A DNA stretch of 64,000 bases from the NCBI RefSeq assembly GCF_001294645.1, contig NZ_CP011868.1, positions 3,286,001 through 3,350,000 on the forward strand. Direction: 5' to 3'. The notes beneath the pieces were generated by a model. The model worked only from the letters and a program-made list of their open reading frames with translations, searched no databases and was not told where the DNA came from. Shown here in pieces: positions 38,623 through 47,530 of the stretch. The position numbers and the translations under genes were made by a program. Source of the stretch: Pseudonocardia sp. HH130629-09 (lineage in GTDB: Bacteria; Actinomycetota; Actinomycetes; Mycobacteriales; Pseudonocardiaceae). Every line of letters starts with the position of its first letter. Positions within the stretch are counted from its first letter, which is position 1.

Positions 38623-39021
38623 CCGCGTGCTCCGGGCCGCTCACGCTGGGTGGAGCCGGACCGCGACGAAACCGGCGCAGAAGGTCACGATTGCGTATCC
38701 GCCGCTTTCCGGTGCGGTTGCGGGAACAGCGTTGTCGCCCATCCCCACCTGCGACGATGGTGGCACGAAACGTTTCCGGAATGCCGACGCCATCGTCCCG
38801 GAACGGTCCGCTCGACTTACCGCCCCCACCGTTCTGCGGCTAGGCTCCGTCGGGCGAGCGGGAGGCCGCAGGTCATGCCCACCGCACCGGTGGGCGCACG
38901 CGAACTCCCTGTCACGTCGTTCGGGTGGGTGTAACGCCGAACGGACCCGACGACGAGTGGTGCGGAAGGACCGTGTCCCTGCCCCGAGCGGCGGACACGA
39001 CCCCCGGGCGGAAGGAGCACG
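38623..39021. other. Gene-free region upstream of the betaine importer
   Basis: No credible gene is seen. A hairpin (GCCCACCG and CGGTGGGC, 38877-38895, loop CAC) lies mid-way, and CGTTCGG/CCGAACG arms lie nearer the first permease. A possible -10 TAGGCT is at 38841-38846, without a good -35. The region probably holds the promoter of the importer operon. Confidence 0.5.
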
Positions 39022-39705
39022 GTGGATTTCTTCACCTATGTCGGCACCCAGCTGAACCAGTTGGTGTTCTACGGCCAGCAGCATTTCCTGCTGGTCGCGA
39101 TCTCGGTCGGAATCGCGGTCGTGATCTCGTTGGTGGCGGGCACCCTGCTGCACACCAATCGTCTGACGCCCGAGTCGTGGAGCCGCCCGATCCGCGCGGG
39201 CTCCCGCGAGGCGCTGCTGATCGTGTTCTCCGCCGCGCTGACGATCCCGTCCCTGGCGCTGTTCGGCCTGCTGCAGCCGATCCTGGGGCTCGGCGTCACG
39301 CCGTCGCTGACGGCCCTGACGATCTACGCGATCTACCCGGTGCTGCGCAACGTCGTCGCCGGGCTCTCGTCGGTGGACGACGCCGTCCTCGAGTCCGCCC
39401 GCGGGATGGGGATGGGGTCGGTCCGCCGGATGGTCACCATCCAGCTGCCGCTGGCCTGGCCGGTGATCCTGTCCGGCATCCGGGTCGCGGTCCTGATCAT
39501 CATCGGTATCGCGGTCGTCGCCGGCGCCATCAACGGCCCTGGCTTCGGCTCCTCGCTCTTCCTCGGCCTGCAACGGCTGGGATCGGTCAACTCGTTCAAC
39601 CAGGTTCTGGCGGCCACGCTCGGCTGCCTCGTCGTGGCTGCGGTCTACGAGGTCGTCTTCTGGATCGTGCAGCGCTTCACCACCCCGAGGGGGATCCGTG
39701 TCTGA
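39022..39705 (+). CDS. Betaine/choline-type ABC importer, permease 1
   Basis: This 227-residue permease has about six membrane helices and the EAA-like loop ESARGMGMGSVRRMVTIQLP, typical of OpuC/ProW-type transporters of glycine betaine, carnitine or choline. GAAGGAG precedes GTG 39022. Its end overlaps the ATPase start by 8 bp. It works with the second permease gene of the operon (40768). Confidence 0.94.
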   Translation: MDFFTYVGTQLNQLVFYGQQHFLLVAISVGIAVVISLVAGTLLHTNRLTPESWSRPIRAGSREALLIVFSAALTIPSLALFGLLQPILGLGVTPSLTALTIYAIYPVLRNVVAGLSSVDDAVLESARGMGMGSVRRMVTIQLPLAWPVILSGIRVAVLIIIGIAVVAGAINGPGFGSSLFLGLQRLGSVNSFNQVLAATLGCLVVAAVYEVVFWIVQRFTTPRGIRV

Positions 39706-40771
39706 TTCCGGCAAGCCGATGATCGCTCTCGAAGGCATCAGCAAGACCTATCCGAAGTCCACCACCCCGGCCGTGCAGGAACTCGACCTGCAGGTGCCCG
39801 AGGGCACCATCTCGATGTTCATCGGGCCGTCCGGCTGCGGCAAGACGACCACGCTCAAGATGATGAACCGGCTCATCGAGCCCACCACCGGTCGCATCCT
39901 GCTCGACGGCGACGACGTCACCGACGTCAACGCCGACGAGCTGCGCCGCCGCATCGGCTACGTCATCCAGCAGGTCGGCCTGTTCCCGCACTTCACGATC
40001 GGCGACAACATCGCCGTCGTCCCGAAGATCCTCGGGTGGGACCACAACCGGATCACCGCCCGGGTCGACGAGCTCCTGCACCTGGTCGGGCTGGAGCCCA
40101 AGGACTACCGCGACCGCTACCCCCGCCAGCTCTCCGGCGGCCAGCAGCAGCGTGTCGGCGTCGCCCGCGGACTCGCCGCGGACCCCTCGGTGATGCTGAT
40201 GGACGAGCCGTTCGGCGCCATCGACCCGATCACCCGCGAGCGCATCCAGGACGAGTTCCTGGAGCTGCAGCAGCAGATCGCCAAGACCATCTGCTTCGTC
40301 ACCCACGACCTCACCGAGGCGGTCAAGCTCGGCGACCGGATCGCGGTGTTCGGGCCCGGCGGCACGCTGCAGCAGTACGACACCCCCGACATGATCCTGA
40401 CGCACCCGGCCAACGAGTTCGTCGCCGAGTTCGTCGGCGCCGGCGCCGCGGTCCGGCGGCTGTCGCTGCTGGAGCTGTCCCGCCTGGAGCTGCAGCCGGT
40501 CGACCTCGACGGCACCGCCGCCCGCAACGGCTCCCCCACCTACGAGGCCGACGCGCAGGGTCGCCCGGTGCGCTGGGCCTACCTGCCGGGCACCGCCGAC
40601 CTGCCCAAGCTGGTGACGGTGCCGCGCACCGGGACCGTCTACGACGCCGTCGACGTCATGCTCGACTCCCAGACCGAGCTGGTCGGGGTGGTCGACGAGC
40701 AGCAGAAGCTGCAGGGCGCGCTCTGGTGGCGCGACCTGGTCGAGGGCCTCAAGACGAAGGCCGGTTCGTGA
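39698..40771 (+). CDS. Betaine/choline-type ABC importer, ATPase
   Basis: This 357-residue OpuA/ProV-type ATPase has Walker A GPSGCGKTTT, signature LSGGQQQRVGVARG, Walker B VMLMDEPFGAID and H-loop VTHDLTEAV. The C-terminus (about residues 270-355) carries a single CBS-like segment (TGTVYDAVDVMLDSQTELVG). Some relatives sense ionic strength through CBS modules, so osmotic control is possible. GTG 39698 overlaps the upstream gene by 8 bp. Confidence 0.95.
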   Translation: MSDSGKPMIALEGISKTYPKSTTPAVQELDLQVPEGTISMFIGPSGCGKTTTLKMMNRLIEPTTGRILLDGDDVTDVNADELRRRIGYVIQQVGLFPHFTIGDNIAVVPKILGWDHNRITARVDELLHLVGLEPKDYRDRYPRQLSGGQQQRVGVARGLAADPSVMLMDEPFGAIDPITRERIQDEFLELQQQIAKTICFVTHDLTEAVKLGDRIAVFGPGGTLQQYDTPDMILTHPANEFVAEFVGAGAAVRRLSLLELSRLELQPVDLDGTAARNGSPTYEADAQGRPVRWAYLPGTADLPKLVTVPRTGTVYDAVDVMLDSQTELVGVVDEQQKLQGALWWRDLVEGLKTKAGS

Positions 40772-41574
40772 GCGCCCCCGCCGCCGAGGAGACCGGCGCC
40801 GGCGCGCCGTCCGGGTCGTCCTCGGCCGAGCCGGTCGTCCGCCGGACCCGGCGGCTGGACCGGTCGCTCATCGTCAACCCGCTCATCGCCGTCGTCGGTG
40901 TGGTGCTGGTGCTGCTCTACGCCGCTTCCCAGGGCCTCGACGACGTCGAGGCCTCGGTGATCAACGCGAGCTCGCTCGGGGAGCGGCTCGGGGAGCACCT
41001 GGTGCTGACCGGGCTGTCCACCCTCGTCGTGATCATCGTGGCGATCCCGGCCGGCATCGCGATCAGCCGCCCGTCCGCCCACCGGATCCAGCGCCCGATC
41101 CTGGCGTTCACCGGGTTCATGCAGGCCCTGCCCGCGTTCGGCGTGATCGTCCTGCTCGCGTTCTCCCCGCTCGGGCTGGGCCTGCCCACCGCCGTCGTCG
41201 CGCTGGCACTGGCCGCGCTGCTGCCGGTGCTCACCAACACCGTCGTCGGGCTCCAGCAGGTCGACAAGGCGCTGATCGAGGCGTCCCGCGGCATCGGGAT
41301 GTCGGCGCGGCAGACACTGCTGCGTGTCGAGCTGCCGCTGGCGACACCGGTCATGGTCGCCGGCGTCCGCGTCGCGCTCGTGCTGAACGTCGGCACCGCG
41401 GCCCTGGCGACCTACGTCGGCGCCGGCGGTCTCGGCGAGCCGATCAAGGGGATGCTGGAGCTCGGCCGCCCCACCGGAACCCTCGTCGCCGCGACCATCG
41501 TCGCCGCGCTGGCCCTGATCGTGGACTGGCTCGCCGGTCTCGCCGAGTACGCCGTCCGCCGCAACGCCGGCTGA
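40768..41574 (+). CDS. Betaine/choline-type ABC importer, permease 2
   Basis: This 268-residue permease has a 30-residue Ser/Gly-rich leader and about six helices. Conserved pieces are GLSTLVVIIVAIPAGIAISR and the loop EASRGIGMSARQTLLRVELP. It shares a GTGA overlap with the ATPase gene. The final segment GGLGEPIKGMLELGRPTGTL matches the family. Confidence 0.95.
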   Translation: MSAPAAEETGAGAPSGSSSAEPVVRRTRRLDRSLIVNPLIAVVGVVLVLLYAASQGLDDVEASVINASSLGERLGEHLVLTGLSTLVVIIVAIPAGIAISRPSAHRIQRPILAFTGFMQALPAFGVIVLLAFSPLGLGLPTAVVALALAALLPVLTNTVVGLQQVDKALIEASRGIGMSARQTLLRVELPLATPVMVAGVRVALVLNVGTAALATYVGAGGLGEPIKGMLELGRPTGTLVAATIVAALALIVDWLAGLAEYAVRRNAG

Positions 41575-41628
41575 CGCGGGCCCCGCTCGCCCCCGAATCC
41601 CCGCAGTACCGCATTCCCTGGAGGACAC

Positions 41629-42600
41629 GTGAAGTTCGGACGATCCCGGCGTCTCGCCCTGACGGCGATGGCGGCCGCGGCGGCCATCGCCCTGGCGGGC
41701 TGTGGCGGCCTGAGCGGCAGCGGCCCGTCGGCCTCCGGCGGCTCGCTGGCCCAGGCCGGCGACCTGAGCGGACAGAACTACGTCGTCGGCGGCAAGAACT
41801 TCGACGAGCAGCTGGTGCTCTGCCAGATCACGGTCGCCGCGCTCGAGTCGGCCGGCGGCAACGTCACCGACCGCTGCAACACCGGTGGCACCGACGTCAC
41901 CCGCCAGGCGCTGCTGGCCGGGGACATCAACATCTACTGGGAGTACACCGGTACCGCCTGGGCCTCCTTCTTCAAGGAGACCCGCCGGATCACCGACGAC
42001 AACGAGCTCTACAACCTCGTCGCCCAGCGCGACCTGGAGCAGAACAAGATCCAGTGGCTGGACAAGGCCAACTTCAACAACACCTACGCCTTCGCCATGA
42101 CCGAGGCGAAGTCGCAGGAGCTCGGCATCACGACGCTGTCGCAGATGGCCGACTACATCGAGTCGGGCCGGGCACCGGCGGGTTCGATGTGCGTGGAGAC
42201 CGAGTACAACTCCCGTGACGACGGCCTGCGCGGCCTGGAGGAGACCTACGGCTTCACCGCCCAGAACCCGCAGGTGCTCGCCACCGGCGTGATCTACCAG
42301 GCCACCGCGGACAACAAGTGCCTGTTCGGCGAGGTCTTCACCACCGACGGCCGCATCCCCGGCCTGAAGCTCAAGGTCCTCGACGACGACGAGCGCTACC
42401 ACGTCACCTACAACGCGGCACCGACCATCCGGGCCGACGTCTACAACGCCAACCCCGCCGTCCGGCAGGTGCTGGCGCCGATCGCCCAGGCCCTGGACTA
42501 CAACACCATCCTGGACCTGAACGGCAAGGTGTCCTCCTTCGGCCAGAACGAACGCGACGTCGCGCGTGAGTGGCTGACCCAGAAGGGCTTCATCGGCTGA
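41629..42600 (+). CDS. Betaine/choline-type binding lipoprotein 1
   Basis: This 323-residue protein has a signal peptide ending IALAGC (lipid-attached Cys near residue 25) and an OpuAC/ProX-type fold with KNFDEQLVLCQITVAALES, GDINIYWEYTGTAWASF and the end EWLTQKGFIG. It captures the substrate outside the membrane for the importer. A GGAGG site stands before GTG 41629. A close paralogue follows. Confidence 0.94.
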   Translation: MKFGRSRRLALTAMAAAAAIALAGCGGLSGSGPSASGGSLAQAGDLSGQNYVVGGKNFDEQLVLCQITVAALESAGGNVTDRCNTGGTDVTRQALLAGDINIYWEYTGTAWASFFKETRRITDDNELYNLVAQRDLEQNKIQWLDKANFNNTYAFAMTEAKSQELGITTLSQMADYIESGRAPAGSMCVETEYNSRDDGLRGLEETYGFTAQNPQVLATGVIYQATADNKCLFGEVFTTDGRIPGLKLKVLDDDERYHVTYNAAPTIRADVYNANPAVRQVLAPIAQALDYNTILDLNGKVSSFGQNERDVAREWLTQKGFIG

Positions 42601-42710
42601 GGTGTCCCGGTGTCGCGGGTCGGTCACCGTGCGCGCGTGAACGTTGCGCCGGGGGACGGTTCGTGATCGGCTGACCGGACCATGCTCTCCCGGCGAACCA
42701 GGACGATCCC

Positions 42711-43685
42711 GTGAGCCCCTTCCCCGGCCGCAGGCTGCGGACGCTGGTCCCGGCCCTGCTCGCCGTCGCGCTGCTGGTGGGCGGTTGCACCGGCCTGGCC
42801 GGCGGCGGACCACGGGCGTCGGCCGGGTCGCTCGCCCGGGGCGTCGACCTGTCCGGGCGGACCTACGTCGTGGGGTCGAAGAACTTCGACGAGCAGCAGA
42901 TCCTGTGCCAGATCTCGATCGCGGCGCTGGAGTCCGCCGGGGCCTCGGTGACCGACCGGTGCAACATCGGCGGGTCCGACGCCACCCGGCAGGCGCTGCT
43001 GTCCGGGGACATCTCCACCTACTGGGAGTACACCGGCACGGCGTGGGCGTCGTACCTGCGCGAGACCCGCACCCTCCCCGACGACCAGGTCCTCGCCGAG
43101 CTGCGCCGGCGCGACCGTGTGCAGAACGGCGTGGTGTGGCTGGACCGCGCCCGGTTCGACAACACGTACTCCTTCGTCGTCGACGGGGCGACGGCCGCCC
43201 GGCTGAACCTGAACACGATCAGCGACATGGCCGCCTACGTCCGCTCCGGCCAGCCCGGCGACGTCTGCGTCGAGACCGAGTACGCCTCCCGCGCCGACGG
43301 CCTCGCCGGGCTCCAGCGCGCCTACGGTTTCGAGCTGCCCGGCGAGCGGCGCAAGACCCTCGACCAGGGCGTCATCTTCCAGTCGACGGCCGACGGCGTC
43401 TGCCTGTTCGGCGAGGTCGCCGCCACCGACGGCCGCATCCCGGCGCTGGGCCTGAAGGTCCTCACCGACGACCGCGGCTACCACATCACCTACAGCGCGG
43501 TCCCGGTCTTCCGGGCCGACGTGTTCGACCGGGCCCCGCAAGTCGCCGACCTGTTCGCCCCGATCACCGCGGCCCTGGATCAGCAGACCGTGCAGCAGCT
43601 CAACGGCCGGGTCTCCGCAGGCGGGCAGAGCCCCCGTGACGTCGCGCGGGCCTGGCTGGCCGAGCGCGGGTTCATCAGGAGCTGA
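42711..43685 (+). CDS. Betaine/choline-type binding lipoprotein 2
   Basis: This 324-residue paralogue of the preceding protein has a signal ending LLVGGC, and shares KNFDEQQILCQISIAALES, STYWEYTGTAWASYLRETRT and the end AWLAERGFIRS. The residues lining the likely pocket partly differ (for example NTYSFVVDGATAAR versus NTYAFAMTEAKSQE), so it may bind another substrate. A 110-bp gap separates it from copy 1. It ends 3 bp before a LigD polymerase-domain gene. Confidence 0.93.
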   Translation: MSPFPGRRLRTLVPALLAVALLVGGCTGLAGGGPRASAGSLARGVDLSGRTYVVGSKNFDEQQILCQISIAALESAGASVTDRCNIGGSDATRQALLSGDISTYWEYTGTAWASYLRETRTLPDDQVLAELRRRDRVQNGVVWLDRARFDNTYSFVVDGATAARLNLNTISDMAAYVRSGQPGDVCVETEYASRADGLAGLQRAYGFELPGERRKTLDQGVIFQSTADGVCLFGEVAATDGRIPALGLKVLTDDRGYHITYSAVPVFRADVFDRAPQVADLFAPITAALDQQTVQQLNGRVSAGGQSPRDVARAWLAERGFIRS

Positions 43686-43688
43686 GCC

Positions 43689-44651
43689 GTGGCGCGCCGG
43701 CAGGTCGACGAGGTCCGCGACGGGGTGGAGCTCACCAGCCTCGACGCCGAGGCCTTCGACGGCGCCGGCGTCACCAAGCGGGCCCTGCTCGACCACCTCG
43801 ACGCCGTCGCCGACCTGCTGCTGCCCGCGCTGGCCGACCGGCCCCTGTCGGTGGTGCGGGCCCGCCCCGGCCAGGCGCCGTTCATGCAGAAGAACCTCCC
43901 GCGCGGGGCGCCGGACTGGATCCCGACCGTCGACGTGTGGGCGGAGTCCTCGCAGCGCACCGTGCACTACCCGCTCTGCCACGACCGCCGCACGCTGCTG
44001 TGGTTCGGCAACCAGCGTGCCGTCGAGCTCCACCCGACCCTCGTGCCGCACGGCGCGACGACCACCGGCGAGCTCGTCATCGACCTCGACCCGCCCGACG
44101 GCGCGGGCTTCGACCGCGTCGTCGCGGCCGCGCACCCGGTCCGGGCGGCGCTGGCCGAGCTGGGCCTCGCCGCCGCGGTCAAGACCAGCGGCGCGACCGG
44201 CCTGCACCTGGTGGTTCCGCTGGCCGAGCAGCTCCCGATCGACGACGCGTTCGCCGCGACCCGCGCGGTGTGCGCCCGCGCCGCGGCGCTGGCCCCCGAG
44301 GTCGCGACGACCGCGTTCATCCGGGACGACCGCGGCGGCCGGGTCTTCCTCGACCCGACCCGTGCGGGCGGGGCCACCCTCGCCGCGCCCTACAGCCCGC
44401 GGGCTCGCCCCGGCCTGCCCGTCTCGTTCCCCCTCACCTGGGACGAGCTGGACGGGGCCTCTCCCGCCGACTTCACGGTGGGCACCGTGGCCGGTCTGCT
44501 CGACGGGCGCCCGACCTGGTCGGAGCTGCGGCCCGCACCCGCGGCCGTGCCGGAGGTGCTGCTCACCGAGGGCCGGGCGATCCCGGTACCGCGGGTCGCG
44601 GCCATGCACGAGGGGAAGCGCCGCAAGCGCGCCCGCGAACGCGACGGGTGA
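43689..44651 (+). CDS. LigD-type DNA polymerase domain protein 1
   Basis: This 320-residue protein is a stand-alone primase-polymerase (PolDom) of the kind used in bacterial end joining. Visible motifs are FMQKNLPRGAPDWIPTVDVW near the start, the metal motif ELVIDLDPPDG (two Asp), KTSGATGLHLVVPL and GRVFLDPTRAGG. It has no ligase or nuclease domain. GTG 43689 lies 3 bp after the binding-protein stop. It faces a second PolDom gene at 44905. Confidence 0.93.
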   Translation: MARRQVDEVRDGVELTSLDAEAFDGAGVTKRALLDHLDAVADLLLPALADRPLSVVRARPGQAPFMQKNLPRGAPDWIPTVDVWAESSQRTVHYPLCHDRRTLLWFGNQRAVELHPTLVPHGATTTGELVIDLDPPDGAGFDRVVAAAHPVRAALAELGLAAAVKTSGATGLHLVVPLAEQLPIDDAFAATRAVCARAAALAPEVATTAFIRDDRGGRVFLDPTRAGGATLAAPYSPRARPGLPVSFPLTWDELDGASPADFTVGTVAGLLDGRPTWSELRPAPAAVPEVLLTEGRAIPVPRVAAMHEGKRRKRARERDG

Positions 44652-44810
44652 TCACCGGTCGGCGTCGGCGAGCGGTCCGATCAGCACGTAGCCCCTGGGG
44701 CCCCCGCCGGGGTCGGACAGCTCGATCGTCCGCGGCGGACGGCCGGTGGCGTCGGGGTCGATGCGCACCTGCTCGCCCGCGTAGGGACCGTCGTCCAGGA
44801 CCGCGTACAT
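44652..44810 (-). CDS. Small protein between the two LigD-type genes
   Basis: This is a 52-residue soluble protein starting MYAVLDDGPYAGEQVRID, with a Gly/Pro-rich middle and a strand-rich end (RGYVLIGPLADADR). The composition is like that of the neighbouring genes, but the ribosome binding site is weak. Its stop abuts the convergent PolDom gene. No function can be assigned. Confidence 0.55.
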   Translation of the reverse strand: MYAVLDDGPYAGEQVRIDPDATGRPPRTIELSDPGGGPRGYVLIGPLADADR

Positions 44811-44904
44811 GGCAGGGGATTCTGCCACCGCGCCCGGCCCCCGGGCCGGTGCGCCGACCCGGCCCCGGTGATCTGGACGGTCGTCGCCGTGGCCGCCACG
44901 GTAG

Positions 44905-45930
44905 CTACTGCTTGCGTGCCCGGCTGGGCTGCACCCGCAGCGGCTCGCCGGGCATCTTCGGGTACTCCGGCGGGTAGGGCAGGTCCCCCAGGCCACGCTC
45001 GGTCTCGTCCTCGGCGTACCACTCCAGCGCCCTCGCGCAGCTCCCCCGCTCGTCGCCCATCCCGGCGTGCGGGTCCCCGTGGCGTTCCAGCAGACCGGGC
45101 ACGGTGCGCAGGGTGAACGCCGCGGGGTCGACCTCGCCGAGGTCGTCCCAGGTGACCGGCATGGAGACGGTCGCGGCGGGCAGGCCGCGCACCGACCAGG
45201 CCGAGGCGATGGTGCGGTCACGGGCCGCCTGGTTGTAGTCGAGGAACACCCGCTCGCCGCGTTCCTCCTTCCACCAGTCCACCGTGGCCAGCTCCGGGGT
45301 CCGCCGGCAGACGCGCCGGGCGATCGCGATGACGGCGTGCCGGACCTGCACGAAGTCCCACTCGGGCCGGATCGGGCAGGCGACGTGCACGCCCCGCCCA
45401 CCGGAGGTCTTGGCCCACCCGGCCAGTCCGGCCTCGGTGAGGACCTCGCGCAGCGTCTGCGCGACGACGACGGCGTCGCCGAAGTCGGTGCCCGGCTGCG
45501 GGTCGAGGTCGATGCGCAGCTCGTCTGGGTGGTCGGTGTCGGCGCAGCGGACCGGCCACGGGTGGAAGTCGAGGGTGTTGAGGTTGGCCGCCCAGGCGAT
45601 CGTCGCCGGCTCGGTGATCGACACCGACTCGGCGGTGCGGCCGCTGGGGAAGGTCACCGTGCAGGTCCGCACCCAGTCCGGGGCGCCCTTCGGGACGCGT
45701 TTGACGAAGAACGGCTCGCCGTCCACCCCGGAGTTGAACCGCTTCAGGTTGGTGGGGCGGTCACGCAGCGCGGACGCCATCGGTTCCCCCACCGCGACGT
45801 AGTATTCGACCACCTCGCGCTTGGTGATCCCGAGCTCGCCGAACACCACCTTGTCCGGGCTGGTCAGGCGGACCTCACGCGGCCCGTCCGGCCCGTCGAC
45901 CTGCAGCATCACGACCTCACGGCTCGCCAC
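44905..45930 (-). CDS. LigD-type DNA polymerase domain protein 2
   Basis: This 341-residue PolDom protein begins with the conserved VRLTSPDKVVFGELGITKRE and has FFVKRVPKGAPDWVRT, the metal motif ELRIDLDPQPGTDF, AKTSGGRGVHVACPIRP and ERVFLDYNQAARDRTIASAW. It resembles Rv3730c/Rv0269c-type stand-alone polymerases. It is a diverged paralogue of the convergent gene at 43689. No Ku gene is in the window. Confidence 0.94.
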   Translation of the reverse strand: MASREVVMLQVDGPDGPREVRLTSPDKVVFGELGITKREVVEYYVAVGEPMASALRDRPTNLKRFNSGVDGEPFFVKRVPKGAPDWVRTCTVTFPSGRTAESVSITEPATIAWAANLNTLDFHPWPVRCADTDHPDELRIDLDPQPGTDFGDAVVVAQTLREVLTEAGLAGWAKTSGGRGVHVACPIRPEWDFVQVRHAVIAIARRVCRRTPELATVDWWKEERGERVFLDYNQAARDRTIASAWSVRGLPAATVSMPVTWDDLGEVDPAAFTLRTVPGLLERHGDPHAGMGDERGSCARALEWYAEDETERGLGDLPYPPEYPKMPGEPLRVQPSRARKQ

Positions 45931-45966
45931 CCGGCGAACCTACCCCCCGGTGACTATCGTGTGCCC

Positions 45967-46248
45967 ATGGGTTCCGACCGGTCCCCCCGTTTCGACGACG
46001 ACCTGCTGGGCCTCGACCCGGAGGACCCGGAGGCGCGGGAGTTCGCCGCGCACTTGGACCGCATGCAGCGGCTGCCGTCGTGCTCGGTGGAGGGCTACAT
46101 CCGCGGCGTCGGGGACTTCGCGGAGTCGACGAACCGGCTGCGGGGCCCCCGGCGGGCCGCCGCGGTCGCGGTGACGGTGCTGCTGCTGCTCGTCGCGGCG
46201 TGGGTCATCGCGAACGCGGCCGGGTTCGTGGTCGCCACCTGGGTCTGA
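45967..46248 (+). CDS. Small single-helix membrane protein
   Basis: This 93-residue protein has an acidic soluble N-terminus (DDDLLGLDPEDPEAREFAAH), then a basic patch and one membrane helix near the end (AVAVTVLLLLVAAWVIANAA). It is divergent from the PolDom gene. No family is recognised. Confidence 0.65.
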   Translation: MGSDRSPRFDDDLLGLDPEDPEAREFAAHLDRMQRLPSCSVEGYIRGVGDFAESTNRLRGPRRAAAVAVTVLLLLVAAWVIANAAGFVVATWV

Positions 46249-46308
46249 CGAGCCACCCGGGTCCGACGACCGGCGGCGCACGACCGATCAACGGGTTACC
46301 GTGGATGC

Positions 46309-46761
46309 ATGGGTCTGTTCAGCCGCAACACCACCGCCTCCGGGTCCGAGCTCCCGGCCCCGAAGGTGCAGAAGTCCGACGAGGAGTGGCGGGCCCAGCT
46401 GAGCCCGGCCGAGTACCAGGTGCTCCGCAAGGCCGGGACCGAGCGCCCGTTCACCGGTGAGTACACCGACACGACCACCACCGGCGTCTACCGCTGCCGG
46501 GCCTGCGGGGCGGAGCTGTTCCGCAGCGACTCGAAGTTCGCGTCGCACTGCGGGTGGCCGTCGTTCTTCACCCCGCTCGCGGGCGACGCCGTCATCGAGC
46601 GGGTCGACTCCAGCCTGGGCATGACGCGCACCGAGGTGCTGTGCGCGAACTGCCACGGCCACCTCGGCCACGTCTTCGAGGGTGAGGGCTACGGCACCCC
46701 GACCGACCTGCGCTACTGCATCAACTCCGTGTCGCTGACCCTGGAGCCCACGGAGGGCTGA
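46309..46761 (+). CDS. msrB: Peptide-methionine (R)-S-oxide reductase
   Basis: This 150-residue enzyme repairs methionine-R-sulfoxide. The two zinc-binding pairs are CRAC and CANC, and the catalytic Cys is in LRYCINSVSL. Conserved SHCGWPSFF and GHLGHVFEGEG are present. ATG 46309 is the likely start. A strong terminator follows 5 bp after the stop. Confidence 0.96.
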   Translation: MGLFSRNTTASGSELPAPKVQKSDEEWRAQLSPAEYQVLRKAGTERPFTGEYTDTTTTGVYRCRACGAELFRSDSKFASHCGWPSFFTPLAGDAVIERVDSSLGMTRTEVLCANCHGHLGHVFEGEGYGTPTDLRYCINSVSLTLEPTEG

Positions 46762-46765
46762 CACC

Positions 46766-46797
46766 GGTGCGGGGCCGTCGCGCGACGGCCCCGCACC
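46766..46797. terminator. Bidirectional terminator between msrB and hemQ
   Basis: GGTGCGGGGCCGTCG and CGACGGCCCCGCACC form a perfect 15-bp stem with a 2-base central stretch. It lies between two convergent genes and serves both strands. Confidence 0.85.
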
Positions 46798-46801
46798 CGG
46801 C

Positions 46802-47506
46802 TCACGGCAGGGACGCGACGAGGTCGCCGACCTCGACCCGCGGGCCGGTGTAGAACGGGATCTCCTCGCGCACGTGGCGGCGGGCCTCGGTGCCGCGCAG
46901 GTGCCGCATGAGGTCGACGATGCGGTACAGCTCGTCGGCCTCGAAGGCGAGGATCCACTCGTAGTCGCCGAGGGCGAAGGCCGGGACGGTGTTGGCGCGC
47001 ACGTCCGGGTAGTCGCGGGCCTCCATGCCGTGGTCGGCCAGCATCTTCCGGCGCTCGGCGTCGGGCAGCAGGTACCACTCGTAGGACCGGACGAACGGGT
47101 AGACGCAGACGTAGCGCTTCGGGTCCTCGCCGGCCATGAACGCCGGGACGTGGCTCTTGTTGAACTCCGCCGGGCGGTGCAGCGCGGTCTGGCTCCAGAC
47201 CGGCACGCTGGCCCGGCCGAGCGCGGTGGTGCGGCGCAGGTCGGAGTAGGCGGCCTGCAGCGACTCGATCTCCGAGGCGTGCCACCAGATCATGTAGTCG
47301 GCGTCGTGCCGCACACCGGCGAGGTCGTACACGCCGCGGACGGCGACGTCCTTGTTCGCGAGCGCGTCGAGGTACTCGGTGGCCTCGCGGGCGGCGGTGG
47401 CACGGTCGTCGCCGAGGCGGCCGGGCTCGACCCGGAAGACCGACCACATGGTGTAGCGGATGGTGTCGTTGATCGCTTTGACGTCCACGCGGGCCATGTC
47501 GGGCAT
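46802..47506 (-). CDS. hemQ: Coproheme decarboxylase (HemQ/ChdC)
   Basis: This 234-residue chlorite-dismutase-fold enzyme makes heme b from coproheme with peroxide. The catalytic tyrosine region is [20 protein letters not shown], and the heme-iron histidine is in [19 protein letters not shown]. It is the last gene of the hemE-hemG-hemQ operon, 24 bp after hemG. The start may be 47506 or the next ATG at 47497 (MARVDVK). Confidence 0.96.
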   Translation of the reverse strand: MPDMARVDVKAINDTIRYTMWSVFRVEPGRLGDDRATAAREATEYLDALANKDVAVRGVYDLAGVRHDADYMIWWHASEIESLQAAYSDLRRTTALGRASVPVWSQTALHRPAEFNKSHVPAFMAGEDPKRYVCVYPFVRSYEWYLLPDAERRKMLADHGMEARDYPDVRANTVPAFALGDYEWILAFEADELYRIVDLMRHLRGTEARRHVREEIPFYTGPRVEVGDLVASLP

Positions 47507-47530
47507 GGTACGCGGCCGGTGAGGGTGCCC

